Below, piece by piece: positions 1-11,654 of a stretch of DNA of 64,000 nucleotides (positions are counted from its first letter, which is position 1; each line of letters opens with the position of its first letter). The stretch is from Epiperipatus broadwayi (lineage: Eukaryota > Onychophora > Udeonychophora > Euonychophora > Peripatidae). Both the position numbers and the translations under genes were made by a program. The DNA is taken from the NCBI GenBank assembly GCA_028023455.1, contig JAQFVV010012535.1, positions 126,001 through 190,000 on the forward strand, read 5' to 3'. The notes beneath the pieces were generated by a model. It searched no databases. It saw only the letters and a program-made list of their open reading frames with translations, and was not told the DNA's origin.

Positions 1-2944
1 TAATAATCACTAAAGTTCTTTTTTTTCTTCTAAATTGAAAACAAAAGTTTATTTACAGTTTGTAAAGGATGTCTCTCAGTCATATATTAAATAATGATAA
101 TAACTGGCACAAAGATAAAAATCGATGAACATATAACACATTCCTGCAGGAAGACAAATAGTATTATTTTGGGTCCAGAATAGCAGTATTCAATGTTCTT
201 AGCAAAGCTGATAAAACCGCCATTAACATTATCTGAGAAATATTTTTTACAACATAAGTACAGTAATAATTCATTATTTCGTTCATGAGATATATTTAAT
301 AAGCTGCCCTTGGTTTTCAAAAGCCATTCATAAATGCACATAATTATTTAGTTTATAAAATCCACTTAATTTTTCGTAAGTTTGTTGATAATATTTTACA
401 TGAGGAAATCCCACCGCAAATGAGAACATTGCACACAAGAAATTCATATTCAGTCTTTTCTATTTTATACATTCATTCCTCACAGTAATTGGGGATAAAT
501 AGATAAATATTAAACAGTCCATTAAATTACACATTTATTCTTATTTTTTACATATAATCAGGTAAGTGTCTCAACAATAATGATAATAAAAATAAATTAT
601 TCACACACATATTTTCCCATCTCAACTTTCTTCTTTCATAGCTAGCAAAATTTTAATAGTAAGAGTACTTAATATGTTTAATAAAAAGTTCACATATTTT
701 CCAAATTAAATAAAAAATTCACACACTTCAGCCGCTCCATTAATGTTAGCATTAAATTTTGATGAAAATAATCTTGAAATATACACAGGCATTCTTCTTA
801 CTTCTTTAAAATTATGATTAAGGTTTAAATAAAACATTTAAAATACAAGTACGCATTTCCATTCCTTTTTCCATATTAGCAATTAAATTTAAATAATGAT
901 TTGAGAATTGAAACAAGAGCAAAGATCGATATACCTCATTACAGTCATTTTATGTTCTCATATTCAGAAACCAATAATGCTTTTCACTTTCAGACTTGAG
1001 TCTTGGAAGAATCAGCTTATAACAAAAAAATTGTACTATTAAAACTTTGTTCAGAAAGTGAATTGGAGTTCAATCAGTAGTAGAAAATTTAGTCAGCAGC
1101 CCATTTGGAATTTAATCAGCCCCTTTTATAGATCCCAGAACATTACCCAAGCATCTATTCCAATAATCCAAGGTCGTTTGAAAGTTCAAAGGTCTCTAGA
1201 CACAGAATTTCTCCACCCATTGCACTCTAATTTTTAATTAGGAGAATTTTATGCAAGAAACTTTCATGTTTTAAAAAAGAAAGAAAGAAGAAAAAAATCA
1301 TTTTGTCTGTCAAAAAATAAATAAATATTAAATTGAACTAAGAATTGAATATTCTGTATTTTTAAAGTAACAGAATAAAATTAATGACAATTATTTTAAC
1401 AAATAAAATATTTTATAGTATAATTGTTGTTTAATAATTCACCAGTTCAGTGATCATGAATTCATTTAAAATATAATTAAGCCGGTTTTTTTAAACTATT
1501 GGTTGCTAAATTAAACATTTTGATATGAGATATGATATTTGATAGTTTAATAAGTACATGAATAGAAAATGAAGTTGAAAAATGGCACAGACATACATGA
1601 ATATTTACAAATAATGTACAACAGGTACTAAACTGATATGACTAAAATGACAGTTTTAATGATGATGAGTTAAACATGTTTCACTATTTACACTCTTGAT
1701 TAAAATATAAGCAAATAAACTAGAGAATCATCTAAACAAATCTCAATATCATTCTGTAGACAAATGCAATAAATTAGAATTAACTCAGACTAGACTGACT
1801 ACTTTTGTTACAAGCCACCCCCCATCCTATCATTAATTATACACTAAAGTAAGATATTAAACACAAAATTTCCAAATTACATCTATAAGTGCTTTTAAGC
1901 ATGTTTTTAGGTCATTAATAAAAAAATTTCAAGTTATTTCATTTTTTTTAATAAGATGACATCAGATGTTACTGATACAGTATTACATAATTATAATTAA
2001 TATTTCTGGTGCCAAACCAGAAGGTCACAATATATATATATACGAAGGTAGGCCAAATGTCAGTAATGAATTAATGACAAATGTTACTAAGGACATTGAA
2101 TATATTTTACTACTTTAAAGTGAATGACCCTTGTTTGAATGCCATAATTTATATAATTATTTTGCTATGCCACTAGAATCTATATAGAGAGAGATTTCCC
2201 TAAATAAAATATACATTTAAGATTTTCTCTAGTAAAAGAAACATTAAGATTTACCCCCTTCCCTTTTCTGTTATTTAAAATAAGTAAATCCCACCTTCAT
2301 TGATTTTACAATAACTATAAGTACTGTATTTGATATTTTAAGAGTATGGAAAATAAAAAGACTGGCAGTTATAGAAAATAATTAATGGGTCACTCTCTCA
2401 AAATTTAAATTAAAAAAATTTTTTTAAAAGATTTCAAAGCGTTAATCAGCTTGAATGGTGGATTTACCCGGGTAAAATTACTTCATTTTATTCAGGGTTG
2501 AACAAAGAATTTTATAAGAAACCAACATAAAATGTTGATTCTTAAAAACAAACTGGCGAACATATATCATATATATTTTGAGGGGACATTAAAAACCTTA
2601 ATTAACGGAGATTTAATTGAAAGACAAAACGGATTTTAGAAATTAAGTTTGCCCGGTTGCTGGAAATTGGCATATTAATAATAAGCAAGCAGATAAATCA
2701 AATAATAAATAGATATAAATAAATGACTGCACAAATGTTAAGGAAAGTTAAGAGCATATCAGAGAGAATTAAATTTACAGAAATAACTTAAAAGCAAATT
2801 ACGTATTAAAACAAAAACAAAGTTAAATAACACAGAAGAAATCTTGATAAATGAGTTAGGCTAAATTTAGTTTAAGGTGATGGCTTAAAAAGTTACCTTG
2901 CATTTTTAAGAGTCCAATTTAGTACGGCACATGCACGGCAATTG
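1..2944. other. AT-rich non-coding stretch
   Basis: No recognisable coding segment, RNA gene or mobile element. Open frames are short, AT-biased and unlike any family I know. The sequence holds scattered homopolymer runs and a short (TA)n tract near 2030. It could be intron or intergenic DNA. Confidence 0.6.
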
Positions 2945-3122
2945 AAATGCAAGTTCTTCATTAACAGCAAGCTTCTATAAGCATACTAAAGTTCTTAGGT
3001 TGGGCTTTTACTTTACTCTTGGGCAGCAGAGTGGTGCGGCTACAGAAGATGATGACCCAACAGGGCCAAGAAGGGTGGTGGACTTACTACTACATCATTT
3101 TCAGTTTCACAGTGACATATAG
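2945..3122 (+). other. possible terminal coding exon (plus strand)
   Basis: A local G+C peak in AT-rich DNA. One plus-strand frame stays open for about 58 codons and ends in TAG at 3120-3122. The richer part begins after a pyrimidine-rich tract ending in CTCTTGGGCAG near 3027, which looks like a 3' splice site. The downstream peptide contains GAATEDDDPTGPRRVVDLL, which reads like coding sequence, but I do not recognise the protein. The opposite strand also has a short open frame here (ending APLCCPRVK and a stop), so strand is not certain. No neighbouring exon could be linked to it. Confidence 0.25.
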
Positions 3123-3700
3123 CATTTTATCAATACAGTTCTCTCAATAGTAACTAGTCTGTTGATGATTTAAAAACTGGCCATTTTATACTCTGCCCAG
3201 GTATTTCTGGAATGCTTTTAATTACTTAGTTCATTGTTTTTGAAAGATGCAACTGTTAGATAACATCCAAAATTATCTATTTCCAGATTAGAAATAGATT
3301 TGACAAAAATGTTTATAACAAAAGAAAATCTTTAATTTTAAACCCATTTTAAGTAAAAACTTTATTCCCCAGATTAAAGTAATAGTGTTTCCAACCCTTT
3401 AATTATATTTGGATAATAACAGTGGCCTCTTCCATCTTGGATTTTATAAAATATACATTTTAGTAGGGAAAAAAAGTATTTTTAAAAAGAAAAAGTTTAA
3501 AAATGACGTATAATAAAATATTTACAAGAAATCAATATTGTTAGTAAGTTTTTGCTCCTATATATATATATTTGAGCTGCCCCTATAATACTTTAATAAA
3601 AAAAGAATAATTAATAAAAAAGAATTAATAATAATTAAAAAAAAATGTTATTGAAACATTAAAATTTTATAACTTAGGCGCACATCTCAAATATATACAT
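3123..3700. other. AT-rich non-coding stretch
   Basis: Nothing recognised. A short (TA)n tract lies near 3559. Confidence 0.55.
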
Positions 3701-3714
3701 AATATATATATATA

Positions 3715-4080
3715 TACATGACAAAAGAAGCAGGATGGGATATAGGGTTTGAATACAGGTTAGTAGATTGAACTATGAAGCTCAATCTTAAGTTAAGATT
3801 GACTGCTTCAATATATAATTTTAAAAAAATTGAAAGGGCAGTTGTGAGATACAATTTATATACCTGTGCCACCTGATGGTGACAATGATTCTCTTGAGCT
3901 GGCACAAAACTCTTGGCTGACTAAATATTTTGATGGATCAATTTGAGAGCTGCTGTATATTTTTGTTTCCAATAGACCCATTATGTGTGGTTGTGTTGTA
4001 TGTAACCATTTAATAAGTTCATTAGTTTTTTGGTGGCATTTAAGCCTTTAATGTTGAGAGATCCAATATTTATCTTCATG
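3715..4080 (-). pseudogene. LINE ORF2 start: N-terminal part of an APE-type endonuclease, truncated
   Basis: Reading the minus strand from an ATG at 4078-4080, the peptide begins MKINIGSLNIKGLNATKKL. This is the usual opening of the apurinic-type endonuclease at the start of non-LTR retrotransposon ORF2 (first beta strand with the catalytic Asn, then a Lys-rich helix). An in-frame stop follows after about 30 codons, and further decayed sequence reaches about 3715, where it runs into a (TA)n tract. The rest of ORF2 (catalytic core, reverse transcriptase) is absent. It lies downstream of the zinc-knuckle ORF1 relic on the same strand, as expected for one LINE. Dead copy; the clade (I, Jockey or R1-like) is inferred from the ORF1/ORF2 layout only. 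Confidence 0.6.
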
Positions 4081-4254
4081 TTTTTGTATAATTTCATAAC
4101 TCTTGATTTTTATTATTTTTGAATTGTAAAGATTATTGTTTAAATTGCAGTAGATGAATGCTGATGCATAGTTAAGACTTTGTAGGATTTATTATCAGTT
4201 TTGCTTTCATTTAATATTGGTTCAGACTCTATATAGGTGATCTGTGTTGAAACT

Positions 4255-5717
4255 GAAAAGTTGTCTGTTTATTGTTGGCTGAAATCCATTTCTATTTCAT
4301 CATTTTCTAGGTTTTTTATATCTGTTGAGTTGTGCTTTTGTTCTGTTTTTTTTTTTTTGCTTTTTTGAATTCGTGGTTTTTAGGTGGTTTACCTGCCTTT
4401 TTTCCTCCTTCTGGTGTATTCTCTTGAACGAGTGGAAGGGGGGTTCTATTGCATCCATTATATTTGATGTAGTTTTGTTTATTATTGTAGTTTGTTTTAA
4501 TGTTGGTATCCTTACATTATCTAGATTTATTTTTTCATTATATAGCTGTGTGTGTGTATTTTTTGTTTGTTGATTTTTACTGATTCTGTGACATAGTTAC
4601 TGTATTTTGTGTTGTTGTTGCTTGAGAGTTATTTTCATTTGAATCTAGGGTGTCTATGTTAGTTTTTGGGTTATTATTTTTTTGGTCGATCTTTGAGATA
4701 GGCAAATCTGTTCGGTTATCATTTTTGTTTGTGGGTGTTTGAACCTATTTTTTCTGGTTTCTATTGTGTTGCCAATGGATATAGTATTTTTAAATATTTT
4801 ATTTTCATCGTCAGTGGATTGTTCTGGGTATAGAGGAGTTTGGCTTGTTTACAGTGATTTCCTTTTGTGTTATCATACTGAGCTAGGTGGCCTCACTGTC
4901 CACAGCCAAAACACTGTGGCTTTAGACCTCTTATCTGAAGAGACGGTTGCTGCTTTATCGGTAATTTGGGTTGGGATTGTGTCTACATTTATGTTTTTAT
5001 GAAGCTTTATTTTAAATTCAAATAGATTACTACGTATAGGTATTGGTGTGTCTTTTAAATATATAGGCTGTAGGGCAATTACTTTCCAAATGGGTTCATC
5101 ATTTTTTGAAATTTTTGTAAGTTGTATTTTAGATACGTGTTTTTAAGGACTCCAGTAATAATATTTTGCCGGTTTTCATCTATAATTATGAGTGCGTAAT
5201 TATTGGGTGCTAAAATTGTGGATTGAAAACATTCTTTTTGCGGCTGTGTATAAAAATCAATGGTAATATAACGAGAATTTGGATGGTCTACAATACAAGA
5301 GATTGTTTCCCATAGTGCATTTTGCATAATTGCTTCATAGAGTAAGGCTTTTGGAAAACAATAAAGTGAGCATTGATTATCGGTGACTGCGAGTACTAGT
5401 GATGTTGGCGAAAAAACCTTCAAAAGGTTTTAAAAACATACGAGGCACAGTGTTGTTAAAACAGATCATTTTACATCATCAAGTATTTCTATTATCCAGA
5501 TTGCGGCTGGGGGTTGTTGATCCTCTTGAGTATGTAGATCAAGATTTTTTATATCGTTTGTATTTGTTCTTCTGAAATGCGGTGTTTGGGTTGGTGCTGA
5601 AATATTGCTGTTACTTTTAAGTATTTTTGCATATGAGATAGGCAATATTAAAACTAACAATGTTGTTAACTTCGTTTTGGTGTTCAACTTGCTCAGGCTT
5701 GACTGGACAGTAGTCAT
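4255..5717 (-). pseudogene. LINE ORF1 (gag-like, zinc-knuckle) relic
   Basis: Minus-strand ORF1 of a non-LTR retrotransposon, broken by several stops and frameshifts. It starts near 5717 (MTTVQSSLSKLNTK). A better-kept middle block at 5423-5079 (114 codons) has the feel of the RRM-like region of LINE gag proteins. Around 4920-4860 it carries PQCFGCG, a stop codon, then GHLAQ. This is a CCHC nucleic-acid-binding knuckle whose last Cys is lost. A Lys-rich tail and an acidic end (NDEIEMDF-like) follow before ORF2 at 4080. The known role of such proteins is binding element RNA in the ribonucleoprotein particle. This copy cannot be functional. The plus-strand frames across it are shadows. Confidence 0.6.
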
Positions 5718-6071
5718 TATTTATTACTCTGACTCAAGTCAGTTTTATTTTTTTAAAAAAGATATGAATTCACACCGATATTTTTAAATAATAATCTATT
5801 AAACTATAAAATGATTCAATTTTACTGTATTACATTTGTTTTGCGAAAATCAAGTTGAAAAAAAAAAAGATATATATATACAACATCGGAGAGCTTTTAG
5901 ATTTGCTTCTTCCTCAGCAGAGATTTGCTGCAGGATTATTATTATTATGATCATGATGATGATGACAGTGTAGTGGTAAGAATAGTATAACAGTTGGTTA
6001 TTTGTATAGATAGTCATTATACAGTTCACAAGATTTAGAAACATTATAATAGATTATTACAGTACAAGCAT

Positions 6072-6990
6072 ATGTACCTGGCCTATGTTAAGGTCATTTT
6101 TGCAATAGTTTTTTTTTAATTGGTAGTTTTAACAAATTTTAATCATACATGGTATGATTGTGGAACTAAAAACTACATAATATCAAACTACATGACTTTA
6201 TTTATACGCTAATCAGAACTAAATATAAATACGGTAATATAATCTCTATTTTTCCCCTCACTAAATATATTTCAACTATGAATTTATGTCCTGTACTAAC
6301 ATTTTGTTCATAATTTAAATACTATACATACTCAGTTCTGTACTGTAGTTAAAAGCACATGTAGTAATTTTTTGTGTTTTTTTCTTTCAAAAAGTTTTAT
6401 TCCATATGTCTTTTATAAATAATCTTATATTTTTAAAATCCAGAAATGTATCTGACTTATGGAAAGGCAATCATTTTGGTAATATTTTTTTTAATTGGTT
6501 GCTTTAACAATTTTTTTTGTTTTGTTTTGCAGAAAATTCTCATAATCAAATTAACCTTCTTAAATATAAGGAAGGAATTATTTCTGTTGCATAAGATGCT
6601 TTGTAAAAAAAATAAAGGTTCATTAATGACAACAAATAATTATTTTCTATGAAAAATATGTCCTCAGACAAAGAAAGGTTTAACTTGAGTATTACATAAC
6701 AATCTTATGGACAAACATTTGTGGGTTTTATATATAAGACCAGATGTATGTAGTCCATGGAAAGACTGTTTTTTTAATTGATTGCTTTAACAATTTTTTT
6801 TAAAATTTAATTTAAATTAAACAAAAAAATTTAATATTATATAAATAAATGTGAGAAATTACCTGGCCTGAAAAACTCATTTTTGTATTTTTTTTAATTG
6901 GTTGAAACAACACAGCTTAGTTTGGGACACTTCAGAAATGTACCCAGCAAGATATTAATAAATTTAGTTTTATTAATAGTTTTGTGTACA
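6072..6990 (+). repeat. four degenerate copies of a T-rich repeat
   Basis: A motif of the form TTTTTTAATTGGTTGCTTTA followed by ACAA recurs near 6105, 6485, 6767 and 6888. Before each copy lies a related block that reads like ATGTAYCTGGCCTATGG with an A-rich continuation. Spacing is uneven (about 380, 280 and 120 bp). A fifth, partial upstream block lies at 6936. It may be a decayed tandem repeat or several truncated copies of one short element. No coding potential was recognised. Confidence 0.4.
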
Positions 6991-6999
6991 TACAACACC

Positions 7000-8720
7000 T
7001 GTTATATTTGATATGTGAATTTAACAGTGTTACAGACAATTATATATAATGTAACAGTCAGAATCGTCTATCTCTCTAACACACTGCAGAATTCAAACCC
7101 CAGACATGACACTGATCATTCTAGGAGGGGTTGCCTTTTAGATATACTAAGTTCGAATCTAAAGTCCAAATTTCACAGCGCCATCTATGTGATAACGCAT
7201 CTGATGCCACTACTAGTATAATCTTTGACCGGTGCCTGGTGGTCAGGGAGAAACAAAAGACTATGCTAAAAGAAGCTTGGGTGGCTAATTAATGTCTATG
7301 GATTTACAAAAGGGAAATGCAGAAAATATATATATATACTGAGACAGTGATAGGAATCAAATAAAATAAGAGATCAAATTTAGTTTTAAATAATTTCACA
7401 AAATTTATTCATATAAATTATATATATAATGCCACTGTCTGCTTATATGAGACAGGGATGCGTATTAAATAATTGTTGGCATTATATTTCCACAACTGAC
7501 AAAAGACTTTAAAACAAAGTGATATATTCTATTCCTCGGGCTAACAGCATTACGATAATGTGCTTGACGAGATAGGAACATGTGCGAGGTGCTTTGAGTA
7601 ATTATACAAGTTTAAGAAAATATTTGAAAATTAAGGGTTCTAAAATATTCATTGATTTCGAGAATAGCACGGACTAAAGCTTACTAAGCAACAAAGTGGG
7701 AATGTGATCAAAGCATTTATTTGAGAATAATAATAATAGAGTTGCATTGGGAGGTCAGTATTGCTGATAATGAATTTATTAAAGTTGGAGGGTGTGACAC
7801 GTTTAATTCACGGATGCTTTGTAAAATAAATATAAAATAAAACAATATTGAAGATCCGGAATGATTACGGAGGGCATTTCGCCGCTAACCTGTAGGAAAG
7901 TATTGTTCTGAACAGCCGGAACTTAGTGACTGTGTGACGATTGCGTTTAATTCCCAGGTGTGTCATTTGGGACACACTCTGCCTGGAAACTGCAATAAGC
8001 GAAAATAACGGACTTTGCCGTGTAAAGAATCCTTGGAAAAGTAAAACAACAGTCTCAACAACCAATTCATTTACCAGCAATACGAGACTAGTGTATATAA
8101 AAACATACTGAATGGGTTTTACTTGGATTAAGAGAATTGCCCAATCAAATTCCCCGAAATTCATTTAAAAGAGTCTGCACATTCTCGACGTCAATGATGC
8201 ACTTTGTAATTAAAGTAGAACATGGTAATTAAAATAGGAAAATGCATGCTTGCGGGTTTGAAAAGTAAGTATAGATTTATATACGCAATCATGCATTAGG
8301 GGACACATTTAATCATTGACCTCGCACATACTCTCATATTAGATTAAAATCAATAACATGTAGATTTTAAACTATGTGATTATATTATATATTAAAGAAT
8401 AGAATCGCCCTCAAACGAGTGATTTGCAAGATAATAAAATTGGAAAATTATAAATTTAAAATATGCTTTAATAGCAGCGTCTTACTTTCAATAAAGGGAA
8501 TAGTTCATTCGGTCAAAGACGATTCTGACACATTATCATAATAAAATAAAAGAAAGCTTTATAAATAGAAAATATTAATCCAAGGATAGAGCAAAATGGT
8601 TGATTATATTTGAACACTTTAAAGAAGTACATAATATAAGTTATGTGAAATAAAAGAAAAACAATTTAGAATAGCTATAGCATGTTAGTTAGGAATCACA
8701 AGAGCTCTTGGGTTAATTTA
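7000..8720. other. non-coding stretch with somewhat higher G+C, nothing firmly identified
   Basis: The region is less AT-rich than its surroundings, notably at 7040-7240, 7500-7600 and 7860-8010. A 99-codon minus-strand open frame (8164-7865) exists but matches nothing I know and has no clear start context or neighbours. AAGTTCGAATCT at 7149 resembles a polymerase III B-box, but no tRNA fold surrounds it. The stretch could be single-copy host DNA near the exon-like island at 8.8 kb. Confidence 0.4.
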
Positions 8721-8726
8721 GGTTAC

Positions 8727-8917
8727 CTCTGGAGACGCATTTGCAGGTAGATGTTCGGCAGGTTTTATAATTCAGCAGCAAAATCTGGAATGTTCATATT
8801 TTTGCAGTGGCAGCAGTTCCGGGGTTCCTTATGCGATAGCTTCCAATGGTCTGGAGCAGCGGCCGGCTATTCCGAGGGGACATAGCCATCTTAACGCCTC
8901 TACTCTCTCATGTCAAG
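8727..8917. other. GC-rich exon-like island, strand unresolved
   Basis: This is the strongest host-exon candidate. On the plus strand, a 110-bp segment (8808-8917) is framed by TGTTCATATTTTTGCAG, acceptor-like, and CAAG followed by GTTAGC, donor-like. One frame is open across it and includes GVPYAIASNGLEQRPAIPRG. On the minus strand, the same DNA carries ATG in a good context (AAGATGGCT, near 8893) opening a 32-codon frame, MAMSPRNSRPLLQ and onward. A donor-like CAGAG followed by GTAACC lies near 8730, so it could instead be a first exon. The raised G+C and two CGGCCG-type sites stand out. I do not recognise the protein in either reading. Confidence 0.35.
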
Positions 8918-9774
8918 GTTAGCAAATTATTAGAATAGAACTCAGAATGATTTCTCTTAGAAACATTAGAATAAAAAACTGGAGAACAAAAGAAAAATCT
9001 TTTTATAGTAGAATTTAACAATAGAACTGCCCTGGAGCATTACAAAAATATATCGGACTTATCAGCTGTAATTATCCGAAAGTCTAAAGGAATTCAACAT
9101 TAATTAATTTCTTTTGTTACTTTCCCTGTTGACATTCGAATTACAAGCTAAATTTAATTAAAAATTACTTTTATTAATTAAAGAAAACCTTAAGTGGACA
9201 TCTGCTGTTTTTAGATAAACTTATATAACATTAACTAATTACAACATGAAATAATTAAACTATTGTCCCTCATTTTTAACAGAAATATTTGGAATAACTT
9301 TTATTAAATTAAAGAAAATGATTTTACTTTTTAAATTGCAATATTTGAATCTATTTACTAAACGAATATTTATTAAATGAATTTTATTTTAAATCAAAAT
9401 ATCATATGATGGTAATATATTTGTAAATAGATTCAAACAAAATAACTTTAACAATTTATAATTTTGATATGTTTCAAAATGCATATCATAGTGTGTGCGC
9501 AATTATGACTTATATAACCTCTTTTTAATAAATCAAGATTATGTGAACATATACATAATCTATAATCTTTTATTTATTTGGGAATGACTTATATATATAA
9601 TACGAGCATTGTACTCGTGGTTTAAAATTAGGCGGGATTTTCGGTATATAAGCATATTGCAGACACACTACGATAGATTGGTGTTCAAACTAAGGTATGA
9701 GGGTAGGAAATAGGTAAGAAAAGGTGAAACGAAGATCTGCAAAGCAGACCTTACTGTTTCAATAATAATATTAT

Positions 9775-9826
9775 TTACTGGAATGCTCCCTGATTAAAAA
9801 AAATTAGGAAACACTCCAGTAAAGTA
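9775..9826. repeat. short imperfect hairpin
   Basis: TTACTGGAATGCTCCCTGAT pairs imperfectly with the reverse complement of a later segment ending ACACTCCAGTAA, across an A-rich loop. A related block (CACCCCAGTAAAGCATTAC) occurs at 10025, so it may be the end of a small dispersed repeat. Confidence 0.45.
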
Positions 9827-9962
9827 TTACATTCACATGGATTTTTCATATAAGATTATAATTTAATAACAATTACAAATATTTAAAAAATTTTCTACTT
9901 TGTTGTTAATTGGATTATAAGGTACTATGTAATGGTTCAATATGATACTATGATTGTTTAGC

Positions 9963-10020
9963 TTTATTAATAGTTTTGTGTACCTGACCTTTATTAATAG
10001 TTTCATGTATTTGACCTTTG
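9963..10020 (+). repeat. two-copy short tandem repeat
   Basis: TTTATTAATAGTTTTGTGTA plus CCTGACC is followed directly by a diverged copy ending TTTGACC. The first 20 bases recur at about 6970, which suggests a dispersed repeat. Confidence 0.5.
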
Positions 10021-11654
10021 AGGGCACCCCAGTAAAGCATTACAGACAAACATACATTCATTCACATTGATTTTATTTATAAGAACATAGGAGATAATGT
10101 GGACATACTAATACCCAAATAAAATAATTACATTCAGTTATCTTTTAATAGATTATTATTTATTTCTCTCTTTATTTTTAAACCAATGATGAGAAATCAT
10201 TACTTTAAGCTAGCATCTCAGACTCTTTTTCTTAATTGACTAAGTGTCTTAAAAATTATTATTAGGCATGCGTTTTTTATCTTTTCCCATTAATATTTTT
10301 CAATTTAATTCAAAAAGAGGTTGAGTCTCTTATAGGGTTATTACTATACCTAAATATTATAACTTGTAAAAGTTGATAGATTGAGAGGATAAGCCACAAA
10401 AAGGCTGTAACAACTCACATCCTCAGTGAATCTGCAAAAGGGGAGTCTTTACAGCTGATTGATATCAGCATTGGGCAAACTAAATCCTAACCTAGAAACC
10501 AGATGTATCAGCTAAAATATCACATGTTATAGCTAAGCTCAATGTATTTATAAAAGCAATATCATATGCTACAATAAGAAGATATACAAGAAGCATTTAT
10601 AATAAAGTATGAAAATACAAAACAACATTAATAAATCAAGAGAAGAACAAATCTCAACTCACTCTAGCACACATAAAGGATTCTTAACATTGTGAGCATA
10701 CACCATTGAGGTTATATTTACTACAATTACTATCCTTATTATCCATCTTCTAAGCATCTCATTGCACTGATCTGATAAAACAGTATTTAATTTTTATAAA
10801 ATTTAAAATGTTCTTCAAAAATCTATGCCACTTAAGATCCATCTTTAAATTTAATTTCATTTCACAATAAATTTAAATAATATGGTTCATGAAACAAATC
10901 AAGATATATCAGAGTAATATGATTTTATTTAAACTAAAATACATTCGCTGATTCTTTAGATTTATTCATAAATCTTAGTTAATAAAATAAATAAGACATA
11001 GACTTCCCCTGAGCTAATGTCTATCACAATTATGATAATAACAATACTATTGCTAACTTAACATAAACATGATCTTTTAGCTTTAAAGCAATTTTGAATA
11101 ATCTAGGATTACCCTCAGATATTAAGAATAGGTAAGAGATTTAATAGCCATTCTAAATATTTTAGAATAAATCTACTTAACATCTTATAAATCTTAAATA
11201 GGTTCTTGTAAAATTTTGTAATAGAAAAAAAATATGATCTTCAAATATAATAATGATTCAAAATAATATGCACAGTGATTTGAAATAAACAAATTGAATT
11301 AGTTAAGTAATCCGAAGTGATAAATTAAATCATAATTTTTTATTATACAAAATACATATTTCTTATATATAATTCTAATATTTAAATAATTTGATAAAGT
11401 GATTGTTATTAGCTTCAATAGTTATATATTTTTAGCAAGTACATTAAAATAATTTACAACATTTTATAAACATTTACATTTTATTAAATAAGTGAAATGA
11501 TTTTTGGTTGATAAGTGGAATGATGTAAACAAATGACTATGAGAAATTTCTTAAATAACAAGAATATTCTACAGAACAACAAATACAAAATTACAAATAT
11601 TTTGTATTTTTTATTCTTAAGGAATTTATTGCTCTAAAATTACAAAGTAATATC

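Larger units (their letters stand above)
8921..11650. other. AT-rich stretch with small repeats only
   Basis: No coding segment was recognised. It contains a hairpin (9775-9826) and a short tandem repeat (9963-10020), listed separately. The 10380-10520 part is less AT-rich but matches nothing I can name. Confidence 0.5.

Noticed and set aside
7085-7166. Possible tRNA gene around TTCGAATC
   Set aside because: No acceptor, D or anticodon stem can be drawn at tRNA spacing.
7865-8164. 99-codon minus-strand frame as a gene
   Set aside because: No recognised domain, no convincing start or splice context; kept only as a note in the stretch entry.
10380-10440. Resemblance to ribosomal RNA (ACAACTCAC block)
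   Set aside because: Only a few bases agree with 28S rRNA and the context does not continue.
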